Shown in pieces: positions 1 through 8,989 of a stretch of 64,000 nt of DNA (position 1 is the first letter of the stretch; every line of letters begins with the position of its first letter). A model generated the notes under the pieces. The model had not been told where the DNA came from, ran no database searches, and was given only the letters and a program-made list of their open reading frames with translations. The DNA comes from Clostridia bacterium (GTDB taxonomy: Bacteria > Bacillota > Clostridia > Oscillospirales > CAG-272), in contig JAFVTS010000011.1 of NCBI GenBank assembly GCA_017503105.1, positions 62,001 to 126,000 on the forward strand, in the 5' to 3' direction. A program made the position numbers and the translations under genes.

Positions 1-693
1 GTCCTTGTCGTAAATGCCCTCCGTCATTCGACGGATTATCTCAACCTCGTCCACCGATTCAACGCGAAGACCGAGATAGTCCTCCATAAAATCGGGGTTG
101 ATCTGCGAGCCCGCAATACCCATACAAAGCGAGCCTATCTGAAGATACGACTTGCCCTTCATCGTTGCCGCCGCGACAGCCGCGCGACCGAAGCGCAACA
201 GCTTTGCCTTTACGTCCTCGGGGATAGCGGTGTCATCCGCGTCGCAAACCTCGTGACCGTAAATGCCGAAGGCAGGCAAGCCCTTTTGCGCGTGAGCCGC
301 GAGAACTGCCGCAAGATATACGGCTCCGGGTCTTTCCGTTCCGTTGAAGCCCCAAACGCCCTTGATGGTCTCCTTTTCCATATCCATAGTCTCAGAGCCG
401 TAGCACCAGCAGGGGGTAACGGTGAGAGTTATTGCAACGCCCTCTCTCTTGAATTTTTCGGCGCAAGCCGCCGCCTCGGCAACTCTGCCTATCGTAGTGT
501 CTGCGATAACGACCTTGACGGGCTCGCCGTTTGAATAACGGAGATTTTCACGGAAGAGTGCCGCCGCGCTCTTTGCCATATTCATAGTCTGCTCTTCAAG
601 GGATTCGCGGACGCCGAGTGCTCCGCGTCTGCCGTCGATGGTAGGACGAATTCCTATAACGGGATATTCGCCGATAAGTCTGCTTTTTGCCAT
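1..693 (-). CDS. fucI: L-fucose isomerase, N-terminal part (cut by window edge)
   Basis: The first 231 codons of a FucI-type ketol isomerase, which converts L-fucose to L-fuculose in the cytoplasm (Mn-dependent family). The translation begins [20 protein letters not shown] and contains the family motifs [11 protein letters not shown] (about residues 13-23), [13 protein letters not shown] and [16 protein letters not shown], plus AFGIYG near residue 143. The C-terminal domains with the metal ligands lie outside the window. The ATG at 693-691 is preceded by GGAGG at good spacing. The gene has its own sigma-A-like promoter and is separated from the upstream cyclophilin gene by a terminator. It implies that fucose, a common host-glycan sugar, is used. 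Identity is from remembered family sequence. Confidence 0.93.
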   Translation of the reverse strand, partial: MAKSRLIGEYPVIGIRPTIDGRRGALGVRESLEEQTMNMAKSAAALFRENLRYSNGEPVKVVIADTTIGRVAEAAACAEKFKREGVAITLTVTPCWCYGSETMDMEKETIKGVWGFNGTERPGAVYLAAVLAAHAQKGLPAFGIYGHEVCDADDTAIPEDVKAKLLRFGRAAVAAATMKGKSYLQIGSLCMGIAGSQINPDFMEDYLGLRVESVDEVEIIRRMTEGIYDKD

Positions 694-724
694 AATATCC
701 TCCAAAAATATAATTTCTATTTTT

Positions 725-753
725 ATTATATAATATCGGAGACTCGATTTCAA
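725..753 (-). promoter_or_regulatory. sigma-A-type promoter of fucI
   Basis: On the minus strand: -35 TTGAAA (753-748), 17 bp spacer, -10 TATAAT (730-725). It ends about 32 bases before the fucI ATG. Confidence 0.65.
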
Positions 754-795
754 TATAAAAAACACACTTATTTCTTAACAAAACTTACATTTTAA

Positions 796-838
796 AAAAT
801 GAACCTGCCGAGTGCTGTCAGAAGCGCTCGGCAGGTTT
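796..838 (-). terminator. Rho-independent terminator after the cyclophilin gene
   Basis: A 14-bp stem (802-815 with 824-837, one G-T pair) around an 8-base loop. On the minus strand it is followed by a T-rich stretch. It lies just past the stop of the gene at 849. Confidence 0.85.
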
Positions 839-848
839 ACCTTCAGAT

Positions 849-1319
849 TTAAGCAATATAAGCTCTCTTGATTCTGACGGCGATTTTGGGTCTGTCGCTG
901 TAATCGGTGGGGATAGACGCGATCTCGTCGACCGCCTCGATGCCCTCTACCACTTTTCCGAATGCCGCATACTGACCGTCAAGATGGGGCGCGTCAGCGT
1001 GCATAATGAAGAATTGGCTCGACGCCGAATTGGGGTCGAAGGCTCTTGCCATAGAGATAACGCCGCGCTCGTGCTTTATGGGGTTGTCGTGACCGTTTGC
1101 GCGGAATTCGCCCTTGATCTTCTCAGGGGCGCCGCCCATACCGTTTCCGAGCGGGTCGCCGCCTTGGATCATAAATCCGGGAATTATGCGGTGGAAGGTA
1201 AGACCGTCGTAAAAGCCCTCGCTGACGAGCTTCTCAAAATTCTTTACCGTGACGGGAGCCGCCTCGGGGCAGAGCTCTATTTTGATATTTGCTCCGTTTT
1301 CCATTTCAATGATTACCAT
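849..1319 (-). CDS. Cyclophilin-type peptidyl-prolyl cis-trans isomerase
   Basis: A 156-residue single-domain cyclophilin that catalyses cis-trans isomerisation of X-Pro bonds. It carries the active-site signature FHRIIPGFMIQGGD at residues 42-55 (catalytic Arg44), SSQFFIMHADAPHLDG and the conserved FGKVVEG. No signal peptide is present, so it is probably cytoplasmic. The frame is open 35 codons further upstream, but the ATG at 1319 is preferred: it follows a GGAG Shine-Dalgarno, the protein starts as the family does (MVIIEMENG), and a longer form would overlap the divergent gene at 1397. Monocistronic, with its own terminator. Confidence 0.93.
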   Translation of the reverse strand: MVIIEMENGANIKIELCPEAAPVTVKNFEKLVSEGFYDGLTFHRIIPGFMIQGGDPLGNGMGGAPEKIKGEFRANGHDNPIKHERGVISMARAFDPNSASSQFFIMHADAPHLDGQYAAFGKVVEGIEAVDEIASIPTDYSDRPKIAVRIKRAYIA

Positions 1320-1396
1320 TTTGTTTTTCTCCTTATATAATAAAATTTGTTTTTTTGGATATAATTGTATAAACGGTAAAAAGTAGCGGGTGATAT

Positions 1397-2470
1397 ATGA
1401 AAGCAAAAATAGATCTTTTTTCAAAAATAATTATATGTGTTCTCGGCGCTGTGATATTCGGGTATATATTTTTCAAGCATCTTTTCTTTATTCTTCTGCC
1501 GTTTCTCATAGCGTGGGGAATGGCGTTTGCCGTCCGTCCGCCCGCGCATTATCTTTCCTCGCGTATTCACGTACCCGAGGGGATACTGCGTTTGGTCCTG
1601 TCGCTCGGCATAGGCACGGTCGGGCTTGGACTTTCGTTCTTTTTGATATGGAAGCTGTTGCTGCAAGGATGGCGCATTCTCACCGCTATCGGTGAAGACG
1701 GTGAGATGTTGGCCGCGTTCGGCCGCGTTATGGACCCGGGCAGTACGCTCGCAAGGCTTTTGCCCGAGGGCATATCCGAGGCTATATCGGGTGCCCTGGA
1801 AGCAACCGTTTCGTCGCTTACGGAGTCGTTTGCATCTTTTGCCGCCCGTTTCGTCGGTGCCATACCTACCTTTTTCATATTTCTGCTCGTCACGCTCATC
1901 TCCGCGGTGTATTTCGCGCTTGATCTTGAAAGGGTCAATTCCTTCGTCAAGTCCGCTTTGCCGAAATCGCTCTTTTCGTGGCTCGTAAGGTTCAAGGACG
2001 GCATTCTGTCCGTCGGGGTAAAATACGCAAAGGCGTACGTCACTATTATGTTGATAACCTTCGCCCTGATATTCACGGGGTTGCTTCTTCTCGGCGCAGA
2101 GTACGCGTTTTTAGCGTCCGTCGTGATAGCCGTGCTCGACGTTTTACCCGTCATAGGCATAGGCACTATCCTCGTGCCGTGGGCTGTATTTCACTTCTTT
2201 TTCGGCTCCCGCGCCTTCGGTATAGGGCTCGTAGTTCTTTTCCTTATAGCGGAATTCGTCCGTCAGCTCCTTGAGCCTAAAATTATGGGTAAAAACTTAG
2301 GGCTCCATCCCATAGTCAGCCTCGTTTTGCTTTTCGCTTCTTATTCGCTGTTCGGCATTCTCGGAATACTGTTGATCCCGTGCGCCGTCGTGGTCATCAA
2401 CGCTCTGATCCGCAAAAAGTATCCGTCCGAGGTCAAGGAGGGGCGAGTCGATGAGGGAAACGGCGCGTAG
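1397..2470 (+). CDS. AI-2E/YtvI family membrane permease
   Basis: A 357-residue polytopic membrane protein of the AI-2E transporter (UPF0118/YtvI) superfamily. Hydrophobic segments fill residues 10-95 and 155-340. The family hallmarks DVLPVIGIGTILVPWAV and EPKIMGKNLGLHP are present in the C-terminal half. In sporulating Bacillota the YtvI branch is sporulation-associated, but its substrate is not established, so no autoinducer role is claimed. The Shine-Dalgarno is weak (GGGTG-like). The 3' end overlaps the convergent DUF6873-like gene by 174 bases. The last dozen residues (EVKEGRVDEGNGA) are polar and look like a non-conserved tail. Confidence 0.85.
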   Translation: MKAKIDLFSKIIICVLGAVIFGYIFFKHLFFILLPFLIAWGMAFAVRPPAHYLSSRIHVPEGILRLVLSLGIGTVGLGLSFFLIWKLLLQGWRILTAIGEDGEMLAAFGRVMDPGSTLARLLPEGISEAISGALEATVSSLTESFASFAARFVGAIPTFFIFLLVTLISAVYFALDLERVNSFVKSALPKSLFSWLVRFKDGILSVGVKYAKAYVTIMLITFALIFTGLLLLGAEYAFLASVVIAVLDVLPVIGIGTILVPWAVFHFFFGSRAFGIGLVVLFLIAEFVRQLLEPKIMGKNLGLHPIVSLVLLFASYSLFGILGILLIPCAVVVINALIRKKYPSEVKEGRVDEGNGA

Positions 2471-3118
2471 TCCCGCGCGCTCAACGGCACCGAGTATCAG
2501 ATCGGCGCACGCGTGCTTTTCGGGATCTCCGAGGAAATATACGCGCCCGTCAAAGACGCCCGCCGCGCCGCCGATGAATCCGTATTCGTACGGGGGAAGG
2601 GAAATGCCGCCGTTTTCTATAAGCGTCACGTCTATTCCTTCGCGCTCAAGCACCCGCGCCATTCCTTTGTCTGCCGTAATGGCGGCACCGTCACCAAGCG
2701 GAAGGACGGTGCAGGCAGGGTAGCCCTGATTCACGTGCACGGTCTTAAATCCTTGCCTCCGTGCGACCTCTATAACGGAGGGGCTTACGCTGTCGGTTTT
2801 GCAAAACAGTCTTTTTCCTACCGTAAGCGCGTTGAATATGCAGTCGCGCGGATAAACGTCTCCGAATTCGTCCGCCGTAACGGTGAAGTTGAGCGCCGTC
2901 TGATGAGCAAGGTCGTCAAAGAGCGTCAGCGCCTCGTCTACGTAATCGGCGGAGGAAACGAGGGTCTTTCCGATAATGCACATCAGCATATCGGGATGCG
3001 AGGCAAGCGGGGCGGGGAGCTTTTTTGACGGCGGTGCTCTCAGGACCGAAAAGCCAAGCTTCAGAAGCGCTCTTTCCGCTTCATTCGGCGTTCTTATGTC
3101 AATTATCGCAGTTTTCAT
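2297..3118 (-). CDS. DUF6873-like (GME-fold) protein, function unknown
   Basis: A 273-residue protein. Residues 1-231 resemble what I recall as the DUF6873 family with a guanidino-modifying-enzyme-like fold: HVNQGYPACTVLPLGDGAA (129-146), IENGGISLPPYEYGFIGGAAG (key Glu168 and Gly-rich turn) and FLGDPEKH. No biochemical role is known to me. The family normally ends near the segment here reading SPLLDLG (225-231). The 42 residues beyond it are translated from the antisense of the YtvI-like gene and are highly charged, so they are probably a read-through extension after loss of the native stop. The start ATG at 3118 lacks a strong Shine-Dalgarno. It lies just downstream of the rpmB terminator. 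Confidence 0.6.
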   Translation of the reverse strand: MKTAIIDIRTPNEAERALLKLGFSVLRAPPSKKLPAPLASHPDMLMCIIGKTLVSSADYVDEALTLFDDLAHQTALNFTVTADEFGDVYPRDCIFNALTVGKRLFCKTDSVSPSVIEVARRQGFKTVHVNQGYPACTVLPLGDGAAITADKGMARVLEREGIDVTLIENGGISLPPYEYGFIGGAAGVFDGRVYFLGDPEKHACADLILGAVERAGLRAVSLIDSPLLDLGRILFADQSVDDHDGARDQQYSENAEQRIRSEKQNEADYGMEP

Positions 3119-3127
3119 AAATAATAA

Positions 3128-3160
3128 AAGGAAAACTCCGCCCCACTCGGGCGGAGTTTA
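3128..3160 (-). terminator. Rho-independent terminator after rpmB
   Basis: A 10-bp perfect stem (3133-3142 with 3150-3159), 7-base loop, followed on the minus strand by CCTTTTATTAT. It lies 5 bases past the rpmB stop. Confidence 0.85.
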
Positions 3161-3164
3161 AACC

Positions 3165-3350
3165 TTATGCACGCTCGATCTTTCCCGAACGAAGGCAACG
3201 AGAGCAAACATAAAGAGTAGTGTTTGTTCCGTTAACGACAGCCTTTACCTTACGGATGTTAGGCTTCCAGGTTCTGTTGGTCTTACGGTTAGAGTGAGAA
3301 ACGTTGTGTCCGAATGTAACGCCCTTACCGCATACGCTGCACTTAGCCAT
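3165..3350 (-). CDS. rpmB: 50S ribosomal protein L28
   Basis: The full-length 61-residue L28. It starts MAKCSVCGKGVTFGHNVSHS and keeps both CxxC pairs (C4/C7 and C49/C52), so it is the zinc-binding paralogue type. It is part of the large ribosomal subunit. A purine-rich Shine-Dalgarno (GGAGG) precedes the ATG. It is monocistronic, with its own promoter and terminator. Confidence 0.98.
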   Translation of the reverse strand: MAKCSVCGKGVTFGHNVSHSNRKTNRTWKPNIRKVKAVVNGTNTTLYVCSRCLRSGKIERA

Positions 3351-3429
3351 TTGTACACCTCCTGAAATCTCGTCCTCTTGGGACGGGGTTTATCTTTATT
3401 TTTTTGATTAACACAAATCAACATTTGAT

Positions 3430-3458
3430 ATTATACCACAAACTCTTCAAAATTGCAA
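3430..3458 (-). promoter_or_regulatory. sigma-A-type promoter of rpmB
   Basis: Minus strand: -35 TTGCAA (3458-3453), 17 bp, -10 TATAAT (3435-3430), followed by an 80-base leader to rpmB. The rest of the 213-base gap is AT-rich. A weak minus-strand stem near 3516-3545 (AATGCG/CGCATT) could end the GNAT transcript. Confidence 0.7.
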
Positions 3459-3563
3459 GAGTTTTTTTAAAAAAAAACGCACTTTTCACAAATTTTAATT
3501 CTTATATAAAAAGAATGCGGCGTTTTTTCCGTGTTTTTCGCATTTTGACGAAAGTCAGTGTTG

Positions 3564-4031
3564 TCAAAGGATCTTTTCCATCGTGACCTTGAGCGGAGTC
3601 ATACCCATCTTTTCGTAGAATTTCATCGCTCCGGGGTTTAAGCACCAGACGTTGAGCGTCACGTGATAGCAACCGAGCTCCTTCGCTACTGCCGTCACGT
3701 AATTGTAAAGAGCCTCCCCGATATGAGTGCCGCGCCGTTTTTCATCGACGCAGATATCGTCGATATAAAGGCTCTTTCTGTCCTCGAGGCTTCCGTCGTC
3801 CTTTATTTCTTCAAGCACGCAGAAGGCGTATCCGACGACCTCGCCCGCGTCGTCGGCAACGAAGATCGGACGCCCGTCGTCCGCAATGATTTCGGAAAGC
3901 TCGTCCTCCGTATATTTTTTCGACCCGCGTCTGAAGATGTCGGGGCGTCCCGTAGAATGAACGAGGTGCACCTGAAGAAGAAGGTCGATGATCTTTGGGA
4001 TATCCTTTATTTCTGCTCTTCTTATGTACAT
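3564..4031 (-). CDS. GNAT family N-acetyltransferase
   Basis: A 155-residue GCN5-related acetyltransferase. The acetyl-CoA pyrophosphate loop is RRGTHIGEAL (motif A), preceded by the strand LYIDDICVDEK. The C-terminal NPGAMKFYEKMGM is the usual motif B region. The substrate cannot be read from sequence. It is the last gene of the proline operon and starts 1 base after the proC stop, so it is almost certainly co-transcribed and perhaps translationally coupled. Whether it acts on a proline or glutamate metabolite is only a context inference. Confidence 0.88.
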   Translation of the reverse strand: MYIRRAEIKDIPKIIDLLLQVHLVHSTGRPDIFRRGSKKYTEDELSEIIADDGRPIFVADDAGEVVGYAFCVLEEIKDDGSLEDRKSLYIDDICVDEKRRGTHIGEALYNYVTAVAKELGCYHVTLNVWCLNPGAMKFYEKMGMTPLKVTMEKIL

Positions 4032-4032
4032 T

Positions 4033-4815
4033 TTATTTTCCCATTTTTAACGTCTTTTCGTAAGCGGCGCTAACCGCGTTTATCACGGCGCCTCTGAACG
4101 CTCCGTTTTCAAGTGCCGTAACGCCTTCAATGGTCGTTCCGCCGGGTGAGCATACGGCATCCTTGAGTGCACCGGGGTTTTGCTTTGTCTTGAGTGCGAG
4201 CGTCGCCGCGCCTCTGACGGTCGCCTCCGCGTAGAGCATAGCCTTGTCGCGGGGAAGACCGCACCTGACACCGCCGTCAGCAAGTGCCTCTATGAACATA
4301 TAAACGAAAGCGGGGCCGCATCCCGAAACGGCGGATGCCGCGTCTATCAGACGCTCGTCGATAAAGTCGCAGGTTCCCGCATCCTTCATAGCCTCAAGGA
4401 AATCGAGAATATTTCCGTGCGTTACGTGCTTGTTGTGGCTCACGAGTATCATTCCCTCGCCGACGGAGGCGGGGGTATTGGGCATTATTCTGATGATAGG
4501 TGCGGATTGACCGAGTGCGCTTTCTATTGACTCTATCGACACTCCCGCAGCCATAGAAACGACGGTGCATTTGACCTCGTCAAGCACCGAACGAAGCTCT
4601 TCAAGAACGGAGGGAATTATCGCGGGCTTAACTCCGAGGAAGAGGAAATCCGCTTCAAGCGCCACGTCCTTGGCTGTCGGAAGAACTCTTGCGCCGATCT
4701 TTTCGCCGAGAGCCTTTGAAACGCTTTCGTTCTTGTCGTAGAGCAAGACCTCGCCCGATGCCGCCTTAGCAAGCGCGCCACCCATATTTCCGCATCCTAT
4801 AAATCCTATTTTCAT
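4033..4815 (-). CDS. proC: Pyrroline-5-carboxylate reductase
   Basis: A 260-residue P5C reductase, which catalyses the last step of proline synthesis (P5C + NAD(P)H to L-proline). The N-terminal dinucleotide-binding loop is GCGNMG (7-12). The mid-region motif is MPNTPASVGEGM. The dimerisation/active-site domain carries SGCGPAFVYMFIEALADG and SPGGTTIEGVTALE. Length is typical (about 265-270). It lies 9 bases downstream of proA and 1 base upstream of the GNAT gene. Confidence 0.97.
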   Translation of the reverse strand: MKIGFIGCGNMGGALAKAASGEVLLYDKNESVSKALGEKIGARVLPTAKDVALEADFLFLGVKPAIIPSVLEELRSVLDEVKCTVVSMAAGVSIESIESALGQSAPIIRIMPNTPASVGEGMILVSHNKHVTHGNILDFLEAMKDAGTCDFIDERLIDAASAVSGCGPAFVYMFIEALADGGVRCGLPRDKAMLYAEATVRGAATLALKTKQNPGALKDAVCSPGGTTIEGVTALENGAFRGAVINAVSAAYEKTLKMGK

Positions 4816-4824
4816 ATAAAAACC

Positions 4825-6069
4825 TTACCTTATCTGTCCGTTTCCGCGGACGATGTATTTGTACGTCGTGAGCTCTTCTATTCCGAGCGGACCTCTTGCG
4901 TGCATCTTCTGCGTCGAGATGCCCATCTCGCACCCGAGTCCGAACTCGCCTCCGTCAGTGAAGCGCGTAGAGGCGTTTACGTATACCGCGGCTGAGTCCA
5001 CGTTGTCCGTGAAATAATTTGCCGCCGCCTCGTCCTCGGTTATTATCGCTTCGCTGTGGTGAGTCGAGTGAGCTTCAATATGTGCGACCGCCTCTTCCTT
5101 TGAGGAAACGACCTTGACCGCCATTATATAATCAAGGAATTCCGTATCAAAATCTGCATCACGCGCGGGAGTGCCGTCTATTACGCGCATTGCCGCCTCG
5201 TCAAGCCTCAGCTCTACGGGCACGGCTCTTTGCACGAGTCTATCTCTCATAAGCGGCAAAAACTCCTCCGCCACGTCCTCGTGCACGAGGCATACCTCAA
5301 GCGCGTTACATACCGACGGGCGCGAGGTCTTTCCGTTTTCGACTATATCAAGGGCTTTCTTTATATCCGCAGACTTGTCGACGTAGAGATGGCAGATCCC
5401 CGTTCCCGTTTCGAGACAGGGTACCTTCGCGTTTTCAACGCACGCGTTTATGAGTCCCGCGCCGCCCCTCGGTATAAGAAGGTCGACGTAGCCTCTGGCG
5501 CTCATAAGCTCCGCAGCTCCCGCCCTCGTAGTGTCGTAAAGCAGCTCTACCGAGCTTTCGGGAAGTCCCGCCTTTTTTATTCCCGACGAGAGCGCGTCGG
5601 TGATCGCTCTTGCGGAATTGTAAGCCTCCTTGCCGCCTCGAAGAACGCAAGCGTTTCCGCTCTTCAGCGCAAGGGCTGCCGCGTCGGAGGTGACGTTGGG
5701 GCGCGATTCGTATATTATCGCGATAACGCCGATGGGCGCGCTGACTCTTTCTATAACGAGTCCGTTTGGACGCTCTGTGTGCTTCAAGACCTTTCCGAGA
5801 GGAGAGGGAAGTGCCGCGATCTCGCGTATTCCTCTTGCCATTGCGGCAATTCTGTCCTCCGTCAGCTTCAAGCGGTCTATCATAACGTCGGAGATGACGC
5901 CCGTCGCCGCCGCGACGTCCTTTTCGTTTGCTTCAAGTATTTTATCCTTGTTTTCTATCAAAGCCGACGCCATAGATATGAGCGCGGCGTTTATCTTATT
6001 CTCAGACGCACAGCGCAGTTCCCGTGCCGCCGCCTTTGCAAGGACGAGTATTTCCTTCGTGGTTTTCAT
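4825..6069 (-). CDS. proA: Glutamate-5-semialdehyde dehydrogenase (gamma-glutamyl phosphate reductase)
   Basis: A 414-residue ProA, which catalyses the NADPH-dependent reduction of gamma-glutamyl phosphate, the second step of proline synthesis. It shows the aldehyde-dehydrogenase fold with the catalytic cysteine in GTGICH (Cys226), the conserved [20 protein letters not shown] stretch and the C-terminal [19 protein letters not shown]. Full length. It follows proB by 8 bases, so one transcript is expected. Confidence 0.97.
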   Translation of the reverse strand: MKTTKEILVLAKAAARELRCASENKINAALISMASALIENKDKILEANEKDVAAATGVISDVMIDRLKLTEDRIAAMARGIREIAALPSPLGKVLKHTERPNGLVIERVSAPIGVIAIIYESRPNVTSDAAALALKSGNACVLRGGKEAYNSARAITDALSSGIKKAGLPESSVELLYDTTRAGAAELMSARGYVDLLIPRGGAGLINACVENAKVPCLETGTGICHLYVDKSADIKKALDIVENGKTSRPSVCNALEVCLVHEDVAEEFLPLMRDRLVQRAVPVELRLDEAAMRVIDGTPARDADFDTEFLDYIMAVKVVSSKEEAVAHIEAHSTHHSEAIITEDEAAANYFTDNVDSAAVYVNASTRFTDGGEFGLGCEMGISTQKMHARGPLGIEELTTYKYIVRGNGQIR

Positions 6070-6077
6070 ATCGGACC

Positions 6078-6848
6078 TTATCCTTTTTTTGAATAGAATT
6101 TTGTTCCTGAGGGCACCCCGTCAAGTATATCGTAGAGTATCTCAGGCTCCGCGCCGTTTGCGATTATCATATCGCAGCCCGCTTCCGTTGCGATTTTCGC
6201 CGCCTTCAGCTTCGTATGCATTCCGCCCGTGCCGAGCTCCGAGCCTGCCGCGCCGCCAAGCGCCATTATCTCGTCGGTCAGCTCCCTTACCTCGGGAATG
6301 AGCACGGCGCCGTCGTCGGTCTTGGGATTTCCCGTATAAAGTCCGTCAATGTCGGACAGAAGAACGAGTAGGTCTGCCTTTGCGCTGACCGCAACCTCTG
6401 CGGCAAGAGTATCGTTGTCACCGAAAACTATCTCCTCGGTCGCAACGGTGTCGTTTTCGTTTATTATCGGCAGAACGCCGAATTCAAGAAGCTTGGTCAG
6501 CGTGTTCTCAAACTTTTCGTGTCTGTCGGGATTTTTTAAATCGGGCGCGGTCAGGAGTATCTGAGCCACCGTGTGATTGTGCTCGGCAAATTCTTTGTCG
6601 TATATGTACATAAGCTCGCACTGTCCGACGGCGGCAGCCGCTTGCTTTCCCGAAATATCCTTCGGTCTTTCTTTAAGATGCAGCTTTCCGACGCCCATAC
6701 CGATAGCGCCCGAGGACACGAGAATGACCTCGTTGCCCGCGTTCATTATATCACTTACCGCTCGGCAAAGTGCGGCAAAGCGTCTTATGTTGACGCGTCC
6801 TCCCGCGTAAGTAAGCGTCGAAGTTCCGACCTTTATAACAATTCTCAT
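6078..6848 (-). CDS. proB: Glutamate 5-kinase, short form without PUA domain
   Basis: A 256-residue amino-acid-kinase-fold protein that phosphorylates L-glutamate. Conserved segments: [55 protein letters not shown] and [15 protein letters not shown]. It ends right after the kinase domain, so the RNA-binding-like PUA domain found in long ProB (about 367 residues) is absent. Short forms are common in Firmicutes. It is the first gene of proB-proA-proC-GNAT. The ATG at 6848 has an AAGGA Shine-Dalgarno. Confidence 0.96.
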   Translation of the reverse strand: MRIVIKVGTSTLTYAGGRVNIRRFAALCRAVSDIMNAGNEVILVSSGAIGMGVGKLHLKERPKDISGKQAAAAVGQCELMYIYDKEFAEHNHTVAQILLTAPDLKNPDRHEKFENTLTKLLEFGVLPIINENDTVATEEIVFGDNDTLAAEVAVSAKADLLVLLSDIDGLYTGNPKTDDGAVLIPEVRELTDEIMALGGAAGSELGTGGMHTKLKAAKIATEAGCDMIIANGAEPEILYDILDGVPSGTKFYSKKG

Positions 6849-6883
6849 ATCAGAAAACGTCCTTTAAATTCGTTTATTTAATG

Positions 6884-6912
6884 ATTATAACATATTTTTT
6901 TTCGTTTTACAA
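6884..6912 (-). promoter_or_regulatory. sigma-A-type promoter of the proBAC operon
   Basis: Minus strand: -35 TTGTAA (6912-6907), 17 bp, -10 TATAAT (6889-6884). The leader is only about 30 bases, so no T-box or attenuator fits. Confidence 0.7.
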
Positions 6913-6983
6913 GATAAATCTTATGTTTTTTATATATTTGCGCGAAATTAAATACGTTTTTTTGCAAAATTCCGTGCCCGTGA

Positions 6984-7012
6984 TTGATTTTCTCCTTATT
7001 TTGTGTTAAAAT
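6984..7012 (+). promoter_or_regulatory. sigma-A-type promoter of the FecBCD-like importer
   Basis: -35 TTGATT (6984-6989), 17 bp, -10 TAAAAT (7007-7012). The leader is about 30 bases. That is far too short for a cobalamin riboswitch, and no clear Fur-box palindrome is visible. Confidence 0.65.
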
Positions 7013-7050
7013 GTTAAGAAGAGAACATCTTTCGGAGTTTTACGATTTTT

Positions 7051-8007
7051 ATGAAAAAAATATTATTGATTTTATGTATTGCGACGCTTTGTCTCAGCGC
7101 TTTGCCGTCGTGCGGCGAGGACCGAGCGGAGGAGGGGGCGTTTTATACCTTTAAGGACTCACTTGGAAACGAGGTCGCGCTCGATGAGCGTCCTCGGCGC
7201 GTTGCCGTGCTTTTCTCCTCTTTTGCCGATATATGGCAGCTCGCGGGCGGACGGGTGGATATCACCGTCGGTGACGCCGTCGAGGCAGGGCACGCCCCGA
7301 AGGACGCCGTAACGGTCGACGAGGGCTCGGGTCACTCGGGCATAAACACGGAGCTTCTTGCCGCAGCCTCCCCCGACCTTGTGATAGGCACCGCCGATTA
7401 CCCCGCACAGGTGCAGGCGTGTGACGTTATGCGCTCGCTCGGCGTGCCCGCGGCAGCGCTCCGCGTTGAATCCTTTGACGATTATCTGCGCACGCTAAAG
7501 ATTTTCACGGATATCCTTGGCACCGACCAAAGATACGTTCAGTACGGTCAGTCGCTGTCGGAAAAAATAGCACGTCTTAAGAGCGAATATTCGCCTGCGT
7601 CGGAGTGCGATATGCTCTTTTTGCGCGTGACGAAAAGCTCACATAAGGCGATGAGCACCGATAAGCACTTTGCCGCGTCGATGATAGAGGAGCTCGGTGT
7701 CGTGAACATAGCAAACGGTGCGGACTCTTTCGTCGGCGGCGATCTTCTTGAGCTTGCGCTGAGGTGCGACCCGTGTTACGTTTTCGTGAGCTTTATGGGG
7801 GATGAGGACTCGGCGCGCGCCTATATCGATTCGGTGCTCGCGACCGATGCCTGGAGCTCGCTCAGCGCTGTAAAGGAGGGGCGGGTCATCTATCTGCCGA
7901 AGACGCTTTTCCAGCTTAAGCCGAACGAGCTTTGGGCTGACGCTTACGGCTTTCTGATCGACGCGATATCTTCCGAGGGGGTGCACTATGCTCATAAGAA
8001 TACTTAA
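7051..8007 (+). CDS. Siderophore/cobalamin-type ABC transporter substrate-binding lipoprotein
   Basis: A 318-residue FecB/BtuF-type binding protein. It has a lipoprotein signal peptide with lipobox LPSC, the acylated cysteine being Cys21, so it should be anchored outside the membrane. The periplasmic-binding fold is indicated by GNEVALDERPRRVAVLFSS, LLAAASPDLVIGTADYP and the C-terminal KEGRVIYLP. The ligand (iron chelate, heme or corrinoid) cannot be told from sequence. It is the first gene of a three-gene importer operon and overlaps the permease start by 20 bases, indicating tight coupling. Confidence 0.9.
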   Translation: MKKILLILCIATLCLSALPSCGEDRAEEGAFYTFKDSLGNEVALDERPRRVAVLFSSFADIWQLAGGRVDITVGDAVEAGHAPKDAVTVDEGSGHSGINTELLAAASPDLVIGTADYPAQVQACDVMRSLGVPAAALRVESFDDYLRTLKIFTDILGTDQRYVQYGQSLSEKIARLKSEYSPASECDMLFLRVTKSSHKAMSTDKHFAASMIEELGVVNIANGADSFVGGDLLELALRCDPCYVFVSFMGDEDSARAYIDSVLATDAWSSLSAVKEGRVIYLPKTLFQLKPNELWADAYGFLIDAISSEGVHYAHKNT

Positions 8008-8989
8008 AAACCGCGCGGTCATACTCTCGCTTGCGGCTGTCGTCACCTTTTTCGCGCTCGTACTCGGCGTCGGATTCGGCTCGGTCAAGCTCACCTTTGG
8101 AGAATGTATTCGAGGACTTTTCTTCGGTACGGGCACGGAGGGGATAATAATAAGGTCACTCAGGCTTCCGAGAGTCCTCGGAGCTCTTCTTTCGGGCGCG
8201 GCGCTCGGCGGTGCGGGGCTTCTTCTCCAAAGCGCCGTCGCAAACCCTCTTGCGGCTCCTAATACGATAGGAATAAACGCAGGGGCGGGTGCTGCCGTGA
8301 TGCTCTCGCTCGTATTTATAAAAAATTCTTTCGTTTTCCAAAGCGTGTTCGCATTTCTCGGCGCTCTTGCCGCCGCTCTCGTTACGCTCTTTATCGCTTC
8401 TCGTTTCGGCGGAATGTCGAGGGGGACAGTCGTTTTGGCGGGTGTTGCCGTGGGAGCCGTATTTAACGCCGTAATATCGTATCTTTCGGTGAGATTTCCC
8501 GACGTTCTTTCGTCGTATGCGTCGTTTTCCGTCGGAGGCTTTTCGGGTATTCTTTGGAAGGATATAACGGCGCCGTCCGCTGTTATTCTTTTTATGCTCG
8601 CGCTCGGAATGCTCTTAGCGCCCTTGATGAATCTTCTCGATCTCGGTGACGAGCTTGCCGCAAGCTTCGGTGTAAAAACACGAGCGCTCAGGTTTTTATT
8701 GGTAGTAATATCCGCGGCTCTTGCCTCGGCGTCGGTTTCCTACGCGGGGCTTATCGGCTTCGTCGGACTCATAGCACCGCACGTATCAGCGCGTCTGATA
8801 GGCTCGGACAAGCGATTTTTATATCCGATGACTCTTCTTTTCGGTTCTTCGCTTACCGTGCTTTCCGATCTTCTCGCAAGAGTGCTGTTTGCGCCCTCCG
8901 AGCTTCCCTCGGGCATACTTTTAAACGCCGTCGGCGCACCGTTCTTCTTAGCACTTCTCATCTTTGGAAGAAGAAAGGGGGACGTATGA
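7988..8989 (+). CDS. FecCD-family ABC transporter permease
   Basis: A 333-residue permease of the BtuC/FecCD family with about 9-10 hydrophobic segments. Hallmarks: RSLRLPRVLGALLSGAALGGAG, QSAVANPLAAPNTIGINAGAG (L-region) and the cytoplasmic coupling segment YAGLIGFVGLIAPHVSARLIG. It forms the membrane channel for the ligand captured by the upstream lipoprotein. It overlaps the ATPase start by 4 bases (ATGA). Confidence 0.95.
   Translation: MLIRILKNRAVILSLAAVVTFFALVLGVGFGSVKLTFGECIRGLFFGTGTEGIIIRSLRLPRVLGALLSGAALGGAGLLLQSAVANPLAAPNTIGINAGAGAAVMLSLVFIKNSFVFQSVFAFLGALAAALVTLFIASRFGGMSRGTVVLAGVAVGAVFNAVISYLSVRFPDVLSSYASFSVGGFSGILWKDITAPSAVILFMLALGMLLAPLMNLLDLGDELAASFGVKTRALRFLLVVISAALASASVSYAGLIGFVGLIAPHVSARLIGSDKRFLYPMTLLFGSSLTVLSDLLARVLFAPSELPSGILLNAVGAPFFLALLIFGRRKGDV

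Noticed and set aside
3440..3467. Stem AAACTCTT/AAGAGTTT with T run as a plus-strand terminator
   Set aside because: There is no plus-strand gene to end here, and the bases are explained by the rpmB -35/-10 spacer region.
6984..7050. Cobalamin riboswitch or Fur box for the FecBCD-like importer
   Set aside because: The leader is only about 40 bases and no B12-box or Fur palindrome is present, so the ligand stays open.
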